From contig NZ_FQWD01000005.1 of assembly GCF_900129565.1 (NCBI RefSeq), positions 438,856-502,855 on the forward strand: 64,000 bases of DNA. The letters are read 5' to 3'. The stretch's first letter is position 1. Every line of letters starts with the position of its first letter. This document shows, piece by piece, positions 47,401 through 55,726 of this stretch. The notes below the pieces were generated by a model. The model searched no databases. It was not told the origin of the DNA and saw only the letters and a list, made by a program, of their open reading frames with translations. The position numbers and the translations under genes were made by a program. This stretch comes from Marisediminitalea aggregata (GTDB lineage: Bacteria > Pseudomonadota > Gammaproteobacteria > Enterobacterales > Alteromonadaceae).

Positions 47401-50208
47401 ATGCGCGGAGTAGTTAACAGGTTACTTGTGCTGGTTATGCTATGCATACCAGCGGTGGTTCAGGGAAAAACCAGCCTGGCGTTGTTTAATCTAACGCCAG
47501 CCAGTATCGATGCTATCGGGCTGGACGGTGACCTGTTATTTTCGATGCGTAAAGAGCTGGAAAGAACGCAAACCTACCAGCTGTTATCCCGTCGTCAAAT
47601 GGAAGATGGCCTCTACAGAATTGGCGGTGCGCAAGTCGCTGATACCGATCAGGTTATTAGCTACGGCAATGACTTAGGGGTCAATTTCATTCTTACCGGC
47701 ACAATCGATATTAAGCGTGCCACCATTATCGTCGACTTTAAACTCGTCGATGTCAGTAATTCCCGGGAAGCTGCCATCTGGCAGGAAAGTTTCCTGACCC
47801 AGGGTGAACTGGTTTCAAGAGCCTCGGAGATCGTCGCGTCACTGGAGCGACGTATTCGCAAAGCGCAATCTCTTAAGCCTGAATCGTCAAGCGCTGCATC
47901 AGCATTAACTGAATTCCGCGGAACCGCGCAAGGTGAACAGGTGGTACTTGAGTGGAAAACCAATGAGTTAGGACCTGTTTTTTACTACAACCTTTATCGC
48001 GGCGAGTCTGCTACGGGTCCTTTTGAATTTGTGGAAAGCACCACAGAGCCCAAATACGTTGATACACGTGTGCCACAAAGCGGCACATATTTTTATCGTC
48101 TGGACATTATCCTTGAAACGGGTGAAGAAGTGGACGGCGGCATGTTGGCCAGGGCCAGTATCTCTAAAACGGAAGTTGCAACGGACGTTACTGCACCGGC
48201 TATTTTGTCTCATCAGGTATTTGTAAATGGCGTCTCTCTGGACTTTGTACCCTCGATAGCGAACAAAGAAAAAACCGCAGCCTATCAGGTTTATTACCGC
48301 GAAACCGGCGGCAGTTGGCAACTGGCGGTAAAGGTTGAAGACACGGGCAAAATTAATTATTCCGTTACTGCTGTTAATATCCTTGAAGCCGATACGCAGT
48401 ATGAATTTGCGGTCACAACGGTAACCGCCAGCGGTAAAGAAAGTGCTAAGTCGTCACCGGTTCAAATAACGAGTGCGCCGTCTGTTACGCTGAGTGTTGA
48501 CGACGTAGTGTTAACTCGTGAAGTCCGTCTATCGTGGCAGCCAGTTGCCAATGAATACGGTATTAAGGTTTACCGCCGCGAAACAGGCGCCGATGACTGG
48601 CGTGTCGTTGGCGAAGCCGCCTCAGGTCACGGTGGCCAGTATACCGATACGAAGGCACTCAGCGACGGCGTGTCTTACGAATACGCGATTACCTTATTCG
48701 ACAGGTTATCAGAGTCGGCGTACACCAACACGGTGCAAAAGACCACTAAAAAGCTACCAGCCCCGGCCGAATTTACGGTATCCGGTGGAGTGAAATCTGT
48801 GCATCTGTACTGGTCAGAAGTGCCTGATAATGATGTGACGGGTTATCGGATTTTCAGAACTCAGGACGCATTGACCCCTGATACCATGCTGGAAGAGTTG
48901 GCAGATGTTAGCGGTAAGAGCAAAACCCAGTTTGTAGATGGTGTCGATAATAGTAAGCCGCTACTGGACGGTGAGGAATACCACTATCTCGTTGTAGCGA
49001 CCAATAAGTTCGGCGGTGTCGGCGTGGTTTCTCAGACACAAACCGCAAAAACCAAACCGAGACCGGATCAGGCAAGCAGTCCGACATTGACCGTAGAAGA
49101 CAGCCAGATTACCGTTAGCTGGCAACCATCCAATGAGGTCGATATTAAGCAATACCGTTTATATCGTCGCTGGAATAATGGCAACTGGCTGCAAATTGCG
49201 TCGGTGCCTGCCAGTGAATCAGCGTTTATCGACAGCGATTTAAAACCCTATGCGCAAACCGCTTATTACGTTGTTGCCGAAGACAAAGATGGCCTGCTAA
49301 GTGATCCTTCTGATTACGCCGTAGCAAAAAGTCCCGATGCCATTGCGCTGCAAGTCGCGAGAGACGGGGAGTTGCGTCGCACGGATTTATCGTGGAGTCA
49401 GCACCGCAATATAGATGGCTATCGACTTTATCGTCGCTTGCAAGGCAGCAATGGCTGGAAGCTGGTTAAAAACATTACTACGCCTTCTATTACACAGTTC
49501 AGTGATGATGACCGACGCAATCTGGCCGACGGTGTTACCTACGAATATGCCCTTACTGCGCTCGATGGCGATACCGAAACAGAGCAATCAAACATCGTGA
49601 GTGCAACAACAAAACCTGTTCCTCAACCTCCATCGCAATTTCAGGCCGCCAGCGGTGAAGTCAAAAAAGTCACTTTGAGCTGGGTGCCGTTAACGGATGC
49701 TGATGTGAAGGGGTATAAAATTTACCGCAAAGACGGCAATGACTTTGATTTACTGGAAACCATCGACAGTCGTACCAGTGGCAGGTTTGTAGATGAAGGT
49801 AATTTCTTTAAGAAGTTAAAAGACGGTACACAGTACGAATATCGAATCGTGGCCTATAATCGTTATGATGCTATCGGTCCAACGTCAGATTCCGTTGTTG
49901 CTGAAACCAAGCCTGTTCCGACGCGGGTTGAAAACGTCGTAGCGTCTGAATCTGTGCCGAATGTCGTATTGCAATGGCAAGCAAATCCCGAGTCTGACAT
50001 TGATTATTATCAGGTTTACCGAGGTTCCAGTTGTAGCAGCGTCAGAAAACTGGCCAGCGTGAAAAACACATCCTACGTGGATGCGGATGTCTCTGGCGGC
50101 CGTAGTTATTGTTACCGCATCAGTGCTGTTGATACAGACGAATTAGAAGGTACTACCTCTTCATCGGTGGAAATCTCCACCACAGCTGTGCCCGAAGGAG
50201 GCCAATAA
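47401..50208 (+). CDS. Envelope operon gene 3: CsgG-like head with about eight fibronectin-III repeats
   Basis: 935 residues with a signal peptide (cleavage near VVQGKT). Residues 24-150 have the CsgG/FlgO-like pattern (SLALFNLTP, TYQLLSRRQMEDGL, LGVNFILTGTIDI, VDFKLVDVSNS). From about 165 to 930 I count eight fibronectin type III-like units, each with the LSW or LQW strand, a GYRLYRR-like strand and a YEYAL/YYVVA-like strand near its end. Repeated FN3 units form rods, so the protein may bridge the periplasm or project from the cell. The Cys pair in the last unit (near residues 877 and 901) could form a disulphide. It begins 17 bases after gene 2. Confidence 0.78.
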   Translation: MRGVVNRLLVLVMLCIPAVVQGKTSLALFNLTPASIDAIGLDGDLLFSMRKELERTQTYQLLSRRQMEDGLYRIGGAQVADTDQVISYGNDLGVNFILTGTIDIKRATIIVDFKLVDVSNSREAAIWQESFLTQGELVSRASEIVASLERRIRKAQSLKPESSSAASALTEFRGTAQGEQVVLEWKTNELGPVFYYNLYRGESATGPFEFVESTTEPKYVDTRVPQSGTYFYRLDIILETGEEVDGGMLARASISKTEVATDVTAPAILSHQVFVNGVSLDFVPSIANKEKTAAYQVYYRETGGSWQLAVKVEDTGKINYSVTAVNILEADTQYEFAVTTVTASGKESAKSSPVQITSAPSVTLSVDDVVLTREVRLSWQPVANEYGIKVYRRETGADDWRVVGEAASGHGGQYTDTKALSDGVSYEYAITLFDRLSESAYTNTVQKTTKKLPAPAEFTVSGGVKSVHLYWSEVPDNDVTGYRIFRTQDALTPDTMLEELADVSGKSKTQFVDGVDNSKPLLDGEEYHYLVVATNKFGGVGVVSQTQTAKTKPRPDQASSPTLTVEDSQITVSWQPSNEVDIKQYRLYRRWNNGNWLQIASVPASESAFIDSDLKPYAQTAYYVVAEDKDGLLSDPSDYAVAKSPDAIALQVARDGELRRTDLSWSQHRNIDGYRLYRRLQGSNGWKLVKNITTPSITQFSDDDRRNLADGVTYEYALTALDGDTETEQSNIVSATTKPVPQPPSQFQAASGEVKKVTLSWVPLTDADVKGYKIYRKDGNDFDLLETIDSRTSGRFVDEGNFFKKLKDGTQYEYRIVAYNRYDAIGPTSDSVVAETKPVPTRVENVVASESVPNVVLQWQANPESDIDYYQVYRGSSCSSVRKLASVKNTSYVDADVSGGRSYCYRISAVDTDELEGTTSSSVEISTTAVPEGGQ

Positions 50209-50601
50209 ATGAATGCTCCAAGGAAATATCCTGGCATTGCCACCGCTGTGTTACTGGGCATGTTATGTGTGAGCAGTGCATCGACTACTGCCAACGAGTT
50301 ATCGGCCATCAAAAAAGTCAGTGAATCAAAAGAACTAGGCTCATTACGCGACAATTACAGAGCCTGTGTCGTTGCGAAAGCGAAGCTGTACTTAAAGGTC
50401 AATTCTATCGATTCAACCATCGCTCATGCACCTATCGCCTGTAAACGTGAACTGCTCAGTATTCGTCAGTTTTTATTGTCGGGGGCGTTTAAAGTAGATG
50501 TCGTTGATCAACTCATGGATTCGGTGCGTGAAGGGGTCGAAATTGACCTGGTAAACAGCGTTTATGACGAAGTACTTAAACAGAAAGGTATTAAACAATG
50601 A
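50209..50601 (+). CDS. Envelope operon gene 4: small exported protein, unknown
   Basis: 130 residues with a signal peptide (to about residue 28, SSASTTANE). The mature ~100-residue part is predicted mainly helical and has two Cys (about residues 53 and 78) that may form a disulphide. It starts directly after the gene 3 stop, with GGAGG inside the gene 3 tail. The next gene overlaps its stop (ATGA). I do not recognise the family. Confidence 0.65.
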   Translation: MNAPRKYPGIATAVLLGMLCVSSASTTANELSAIKKVSESKELGSLRDNYRACVVAKAKLYLKVNSIDSTIAHAPIACKRELLSIRQFLLSGAFKVDVVDQLMDSVREGVEIDLVNSVYDEVLKQKGIKQ

Positions 50602-51035
50602 AGCGTAAATTGTTAGCGCTTGTTGCTGTACTCGCGTGTTGTGGTATGGCTCAGGCAGACACACCTCCTGGCGTTGTCACCGCACTGGGTTTTGGAACGA
50701 TTGATCCGGCCATGGCGAAAACCAATGCCCAGGCCCGCATGTTGGCCAAACGTGCCGCGCAGCTGGACGCACAGCGACAATTATCTGAACAGGTTAAAGG
50801 CATAGAGATTCGCGCAGGATCAACCGTAGAAGAATACGAGGTGCGCAGCGATATCATCGCTACCCGGGTGAAAACCTGGTTGCAGGGTACGGTGGTCGTC
50901 GACGAAAAAGTCTATGAATCAGAAGGAACCTGGGTAGCCGAAGTGACATTGGGGATTTGTTTAACCAATGAAGCGGACGTCTGTAAACAAAGGGAAAGTT
51001 TAGAGGCCATTAGCAATGCGGCTAAACAATACTAA
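50598..51035 (+). CDS. Envelope operon gene 5: LPP20-family single-domain protein
   Basis: 145 residues with a signal peptide (cleavage near AQADTP). The whole mature protein is one LPP20/FlgP-like domain: VVTALGFGTIDP, the helix ARMLAKRAAQLDAQRQLSEQV, then GSTVEEYEVRSDIIATRVKTWLQG and a final strand WVAEVTLGICL. Size equals that of Vibrio FlgP, a basal-disc protein of the flagellar motor, but there is no lipobox. It shares its helix motif with genes 7 and 14 of this operon. Overlaps gene 4 by four bases and gene 6 by 20. Confidence 0.78.
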   Translation: MKRKLLALVAVLACCGMAQADTPPGVVTALGFGTIDPAMAKTNAQARMLAKRAAQLDAQRQLSEQVKGIEIRAGSTVEEYEVRSDIIATRVKTWLQGTVVVDEKVYESEGTWVAEVTLGICLTNEADVCKQRESLEAISNAAKQY

Positions 51036-52491
51036 ACGCCTCGTTTCGTTATTTTTCCTGGTACTTGCGTTCACAAGTCCGGTTTCGGCACAGTCGGTTG
51101 ATGACTTTGACGACATCAGCGCCCAAATGGATCTGGAATTCAATACTCAGGCCCAACGCATAGACGACATTTACGATGCCGTTGACCAAGCTATTAACCG
51201 CGCGTTTAAAGGTCTTACAAAACGCATCGAGGTAAAGTGGCCCGATGGTGCTCTGCCTGACCGCCATCGCTGGGTTACTTACAATGCTTCGATGTCGAGC
51301 CGCGCGATTGCGGACTTTGACAAAGGCGAGCTGGTTGTAGAAACGATCATTGAACCTGGTGCTGACATTCAGGAAAAGCTCGCCGAACTTATGGCGATGT
51401 CCAGTTCAATTGCGACGGCGACTCCCGAGCAGCTGGATGCCCAGGATGTGCTGCGCGAAGCTGTCATCAAAGAAGTGGCGGAAGTCACAGAAGCGTCCAG
51501 TGAAGTGATTCCGTCTACAGAGTCTTCCATCCAAACCGTTCTCCCCATTAAAATCGATACTCAACTGGCCGACCTGAATGAGCAGTTGGCGGTCAGGATG
51601 GCAGAAGTCGAAGCAGAGCAGCAGGCCCTTGCTGCTCCCGAGCCAGAAACAAAAACGAAGCAGCTCAGTGCAATCACCGCCATTGCTGGTCCGGTTAAGT
51701 CAGTGGGTGGGGGCAAAAAGCCCGATAGAGTTAAACGCGACGCGGTTGCGCCGACCATGGAGTCAGATCCTGCGAAGCCCGAACAACCGTCATCTCGGCA
51801 AACACAGACAGCTGTAATTAGTAGTCAGCAAGCGCCAGCTGAAACCGTTGAGCAAGCCGCGCCAGCTGCAGTTATGCCCGTTGTAGATGTGGTGGAAGAA
51901 GACGGTCAGACGCGTCTGCAACTGCGCATTGCGTTTGTTAATGATTATCAGGAAAAGTTGTTTGGCCAGTACTTCAATGAAATAAAAGCGTACGCCAAAC
52001 AATATGACGTACCGGTGTCCGTGATCATGGCCATCATTGAAACCGAATCGAGCTTTAATCCCAGAGCAGTTTCACCAATACCTGCGTTCGGATTAATGCA
52101 GTTGGTACCGAAAACAGCCGGCTTAGATGCGCACTTGTTTGTGCACGGCGAAAAGAAAATTGTCAGCGCAGACTACCTGTTTAACGAAGAAAATAATCTC
52201 AAACTCGGCTCAGCGTATTTTCACTTATTAACGCACCGGTATTTACGCAAAATCAGTGATCCAACGGTGCGGTTTTATTGCGCTGTTGCCAGCTACAACA
52301 CGGGTGTGGGCAATGTGGCCAAAACCTTTACCGGTAAGAAAAGTATCAGTGCAGCAGTCAAAGCAATAAACCAAATGGCCCCTAACGAGGTGTACGATTT
52401 CCTGCTGACACATTTACCCGCACAAGAAACCCGGAACTACCTGAAGAAGGTGGTGACCCGGATGGAAAAATACAAGCAATTTGACGCATAG
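51016..52491 (+). CDS. Envelope operon gene 6: MltC-like lytic transglycosylase
   Basis: 491 residues. Signal peptide (cleavage near PVSAQSV) without a lipobox, unlike E. coli MltC. An MltC-like N-terminal part (about 25-165, HRWVTYNASMSSRAIADFD) is followed by a low-complexity, Pro/Gln/Lys-rich linker (about 190-290). The SLT domain (about 315-490) has the catalytic Glu344 in IETESSFNPRAVS, then AFGLMQLVPKTAG, and SYNTGVGNV with the conserved Tyr and Asn near residue 432. It cuts the glycan strands to 1,6-anhydro products. Inside this operon it could open the wall for insertion of a trans-envelope complex, as dedicated transglycosylases do for secretion systems and flagella. Confidence 0.88.
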   Translation: MRLNNTKRLVSLFFLVLAFTSPVSAQSVDDFDDISAQMDLEFNTQAQRIDDIYDAVDQAINRAFKGLTKRIEVKWPDGALPDRHRWVTYNASMSSRAIADFDKGELVVETIIEPGADIQEKLAELMAMSSSIATATPEQLDAQDVLREAVIKEVAEVTEASSEVIPSTESSIQTVLPIKIDTQLADLNEQLAVRMAEVEAEQQALAAPEPETKTKQLSAITAIAGPVKSVGGGKKPDRVKRDAVAPTMESDPAKPEQPSSRQTQTAVISSQQAPAETVEQAAPAAVMPVVDVVEEDGQTRLQLRIAFVNDYQEKLFGQYFNEIKAYAKQYDVPVSVIMAIIETESSFNPRAVSPIPAFGLMQLVPKTAGLDAHLFVHGEKKIVSADYLFNEENNLKLGSAYFHLLTHRYLRKISDPTVRFYCAVASYNTGVGNVAKTFTGKKSISAAVKAINQMAPNEVYDFLLTHLPAQETRNYLKKVVTRMEKYKQFDA

Positions 52492-52503
52492 CGAGTCAAC
52501 AAC

Positions 52504-53544
52504 ATGAAAAAATCTTCAAGCGCCGCTCTTTATCTATTTGCACTGTGCAGTGCCATCTTTTTCAATGCTGCACAAGCCGACGAGGTCGTACAACAGCAGC
52601 CTGGCGGCCAGATAAACTGGTCAACAGGGGTAATTTCTGCGTATGGTTACGGCGTCGCGCCTGACGATGTACCGCTGGTGAAGCAGCGGTTACTAGCCCG
52701 CCGCGCTGCGCAGCTTGACGCTTATCGGAACCTTGCCGAGATGATCCGCGGTGTGCGCGTAACATCGGAAACCGTTGTTGAGCAGATGGTAACACAGAGC
52801 GACACGGTGAAAACCAGTCTGGAGGCGATGATCAAAGGCGCAGCTATGACTGCAGATCACTATCAAAATGACATTGCTACCGTCACAATGACCATGTCGA
52901 TGGATGGCCGTTTTATTCAAATGATCGCCCCGCATGCAGCGAAAACGGGCATGAACACAACAGCCTGGTATCAGGCGCCCGTTGACTGGGTATTGGCAAC
53001 GACAGCCAATATCCGTATGCCGCGATTGACCCTGTTTCCTCAGGCAATGGCCAGCGATAGTACGCAGCAGGTCCTGGTTATCGATAATCCAAATCAGCTG
53101 GAACTGGTAAAAAACATCACGAAATTGCTAAAAGCTCAGCCTCAACAACAGGTGATTACACAGCTCGAACAGCAAATTGAGTTTTATGAAAGCAACAGCA
53201 ACTTTACCGGTGTACTGATTGATGCAAGCCAGATTAGTGCTTTTGAACTGGCGACAATTCCGCGTATCCGCAACGCAAAAGGTGACATTATTTACCCCAA
53301 CTCAAACGATTTGGCTGAGGGAAATATCAGTAGCCGACCGGTTTCCTACGACTTTGATGTAGGTGATGCGGTTCGCAATGCGCGTATAGCCGTTAAGCCA
53401 TTTATCATTCCGGCCGAAGGTATATACAAATCTCGTAATTCTGATCTGGTGATTTCTGACCAGGCTGTCGCGTTACTCAAGTCCCAGCAAACCTTGCTGA
53501 AAGCATTGGGTAATGCCGAAGTAATGATAGTGGTGGCCAGGTGA
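52504..53544 (+). CDS. Envelope operon gene 7: LPP20-like two-domain protein
   Basis: 346 residues with a signal peptide (to about residue 26). The LPP20-like domain (about 35-140) begins GQINWSTGVISAYGYG and contains LLARRAAQLDAYRNLAEMIRG and TVVEQMVTQSDTVKTSLEAMIKGA. A linker and coiled region follow (about 190-240). The C-terminal domain (about 240-346) has TGVLIDASQ, IPRIRN, GDIIYPN and AEVMIVV. Gene 14 has the same architecture and clear shared motifs, so the two are diverged paralogues flanking the transport genes. Function unknown. Confidence 0.75.
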   Translation: MKKSSSAALYLFALCSAIFFNAAQADEVVQQQPGGQINWSTGVISAYGYGVAPDDVPLVKQRLLARRAAQLDAYRNLAEMIRGVRVTSETVVEQMVTQSDTVKTSLEAMIKGAAMTADHYQNDIATVTMTMSMDGRFIQMIAPHAAKTGMNTTAWYQAPVDWVLATTANIRMPRLTLFPQAMASDSTQQVLVIDNPNQLELVKNITKLLKAQPQQQVITQLEQQIEFYESNSNFTGVLIDASQISAFELATIPRIRNAKGDIIYPNSNDLAEGNISSRPVSYDFDVGDAVRNARIAVKPFIIPAEGIYKSRNSDLVISDQAVALLKSQQTLLKALGNAEVMIVVAR

Positions 53545-54251
53545 TCAGACGGCTTTGCGTTTGGTTAGTCATTTGCGTACTGAGCCTGCCAGCGATGGCA
53601 ATGGCTCAGGAGCTGGCCTCACCCAAAGTCGCCATTGTTGAAGCACAGATCCTTATCGACAAAGGGGAAATTGTTAACGCCATTGAGCTGCTCAAGAATG
53701 CAAATCAACAATTTCCCGGTAACGATATTCTGCTCATTCTGTACGGTGATGCGCTTTACGAAAATAAGCAAATGGCATTAGCGGAACAAGCTTACATGCA
53801 AGCATTGGAAATTAATCCGCTCAGCCCCACCGCCGCCAAGCGAATTGAAGTAATTCGCGCCATATCGAACGCTTCAGTGAGCGAAAAAGCCCAGCAACTG
53901 GAAGAGCTTACTCTGGATAAGCTGTTTGATTTGTTGGCAATGGCTCTGGCTTTTGCGTTAGGTACGGTTATGTCCAAGTACCTGCGTAAGTTTTCCGACT
54001 GGAACTTTATGCGCCGCAGCCGCAAACTCTTTTTGAAAGGCGATTACGACGACTTCGTGGATTTGCTGGAAATCCAGCTTTCAACCAACGAGCTGAAGCC
54101 GTTGCGTAAAAGTATCGAGTTTATGCAGCAGCACATGGCGCATGAAGAGATTAACCGCATGCTAAACCGCTATGTGAATACTGAGGACAACCTGCATACC
54201 CTGACACGTATGGTGAGGCTAAGTTATGAAGCGGGCTACCACAAAGACTAG
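53541..54251 (+). CDS. Envelope operon gene 8: TPR protein with central membrane segment
   Basis: 236 residues from a GTG that overlaps the gene 7 stop (GTGA). Signal peptide or anchor at residues 1-22, TPR-like helices at about 28-105 (NAIELLKNANQQFPGNDILLILYGDALYENKQMALAEQ region), a moderately hydrophobic segment at 127-146 and a basic helical tail (150-236). It may span the inner membrane with a periplasmic TPR face and a cytoplasmic tail, which would fit contact with the MlaE/MlaF-like proteins downstream. Overlaps gene 9 by 26 bases. Confidence 0.68.
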   Translation: MIRRLCVWLVICVLSLPAMAMAQELASPKVAIVEAQILIDKGEIVNAIELLKNANQQFPGNDILLILYGDALYENKQMALAEQAYMQALEINPLSPTAAKRIEVIRAISNASVSEKAQQLEELTLDKLFDLLAMALAFALGTVMSKYLRKFSDWNFMRRSRKLFLKGDYDDFVDLLEIQLSTNELKPLRKSIEFMQQHMAHEEINRMLNRYVNTEDNLHTLTRMVRLSYEAGYHKD

Positions 54252-54945
54252 TTTGCTGTGCGCGTTGGTGTTATTAGCCAGTTGCGCCAGTGCACCTCCG
54301 CCACTCACTACGGCGCAGTCTTTTAATGCGCTCGCCGCTGATCCGAATTTTTCACCTTATGCCATGCGAGCTGTTGCGAGCAAAGCCTTCGAAAGCGGTG
54401 ATTTGGAACTGATGTCTTCGGCACTGTGGCGATTGTGTCAGCGCAGTGTCGCTGTTGGTGGTAACACAATAGATTGTGAAGATTACCTCGATGTTGCGCT
54501 GATTCAGAACAATGCCTCCGACCAGGCTCAGGCGAATATGGCACTGTATTTTCTGACCCGCGACACGGCCTATCACGACAAAGCAAAAGCACTATTGCCG
54601 GATGACAAGCCGTATTATCAGCAGTTGCTGTCGGCCCGATTGGAAGATTGCCTGAATGTCACTGAAGCAAGCGAGCCATTAGCGCTCCAGTGTTATGTCA
54701 GTGGCAAGCATTTCAGCCACGAGGCGGCTTTGAAAAAAGCGTTAACGCTGTTTGAACAGTACGGCGCACAACACAATGTGGCAGATACCTACTATTTGCT
54801 CGCCCGGATTGCGGCAGACAAGGGGCAAACAGCACAGGCAGAGATGCTCGCCGCCAGAGCTTCATTGCTGTTAAGTCAGCTTGGTGAAGCGCAGAAAGCC
54901 CGTCAGGTTCGTCAGTGGCGTCAGGATGTGCTGCATGCTCAGTAA
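54226..54945 (+). CDS. Envelope operon gene 9: TPR-like lipoprotein
   Basis: 239 residues, lipoprotein signal LLASC (Cys20). The rest is helical with paired-helix repeats of TPR/Sel1 type (for example AQANMALYFLTRDTAYHDKAKALL and a final AEMLAARASLLLSQLGEAQKARQ). Three further Cys are present. I do not recognise a family. It overlaps gene 8 by 26 bases and gene 10 by 11, so translation is probably coupled. Likely outer-membrane anchored, acting as an adaptor. Confidence 0.68.
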   Translation: MKRATTKTSLLCALVLLASCASAPPPLTTAQSFNALAADPNFSPYAMRAVASKAFESGDLELMSSALWRLCQRSVAVGGNTIDCEDYLDVALIQNNASDQAQANMALYFLTRDTAYHDKAKALLPDDKPYYQQLLSARLEDCLNVTEASEPLALQCYVSGKHFSHEAALKKALTLFEQYGAQHNVADTYYLLARIAADKGQTAQAEMLAARASLLLSQLGEAQKARQVRQWRQDVLHAQ

Positions 54946-55726
54946 AATCGGCCTGCGCGCCCGACGTTCTGGCAGTGTATTTATCGGCATCATTGGCTTG
55001 CTTGGACTGGCTATCAATACCTGTCCTCAGTTGCTCAAACCGCAACGGCGTCGTATTTTTTGGTTGCTGTTCAAACGTCAACTGTATAATTCAGGGCTAA
55101 GAGCCGCGTCTATTAATACGATTATTGCAATGCTGCTGGGCATTTTTGTAATGTCGAAAGCCTATGCGGTGATCCCCAACAACACACAGTTTATCGATTA
55201 CTACGCGCAGTTTTTTAATATCGTGGTGAACCGTGAAATTGGCCCATTGATTTCTGGCATTATCCTTATTGCCCGTTCGGCATCTGCGGTCACCGCGGAA
55301 GTCGGGCAAATGCAGTTATACCGTCAGTTCGATGCACTTTCTGCGGTACATATGAGCCCGGCGCTGGTGTTTCTGTTGCCAGTGTTCTTTGCCTTTCCGG
55401 TATCGCTAATGCTGATGTTTTTCTACTTCAACATGATTTGTGTATTAACGTCGTTTGCCATGATCGAGTTGTATCACGAGGGTGGTATTACGCTAGTGGA
55501 TTATATTCGTGCGCTGTTACAGCAACTTACGGTTGTAGAAGTGGCGGTAAGTATGGCGAAAGCCATGGTGGGCGGATGCTTGATCGGTCTGGCGAGTTTG
55601 TATTTTGGCTACCATGTCGAAGACCGGTTTACCGATGTATCCCGCGCGATCTCTAATTCCAACACGTTTCAGTTGTTTGCCTTTTTTGTGCTGAACATCG
55701 GCTTGTCGTATTTGGTGTACTTATGA
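54935..55726 (+). CDS. Envelope operon gene 10: MlaE-family permease
   Basis: 263 residues from the ATG at 54935, with AGGA ten bases upstream; a longer frame reaches a TTG at 54881. Five or six membrane segments. The core REIGPLISGIILIARSASAVTAEVGQMQ corresponds to the MlaE signature (REFGP...GR.GSA.AAELG.M). MlaE forms the inner-membrane part of the Mla phospholipid transporter. Here the order is permease, ATPase-like, MCE protein, whereas mla operons usually run F-E-D. The following gene overlaps by four bases. Confidence 0.85.
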   Translation: MLSKIGLRARRSGSVFIGIIGLLGLAINTCPQLLKPQRRRIFWLLFKRQLYNSGLRAASINTIIAMLLGIFVMSKAYAVIPNNTQFIDYYAQFFNIVVNREIGPLISGIILIARSASAVTAEVGQMQLYRQFDALSAVHMSPALVFLLPVFFAFPVSLMLMFFYFNMICVLTSFAMIELYHEGGITLVDYIRALLQQLTVVEVAVSMAKAMVGGCLIGLASLYFGYHVEDRFTDVSRAISNSNTFQLFAFFVLNIGLSYLVYL

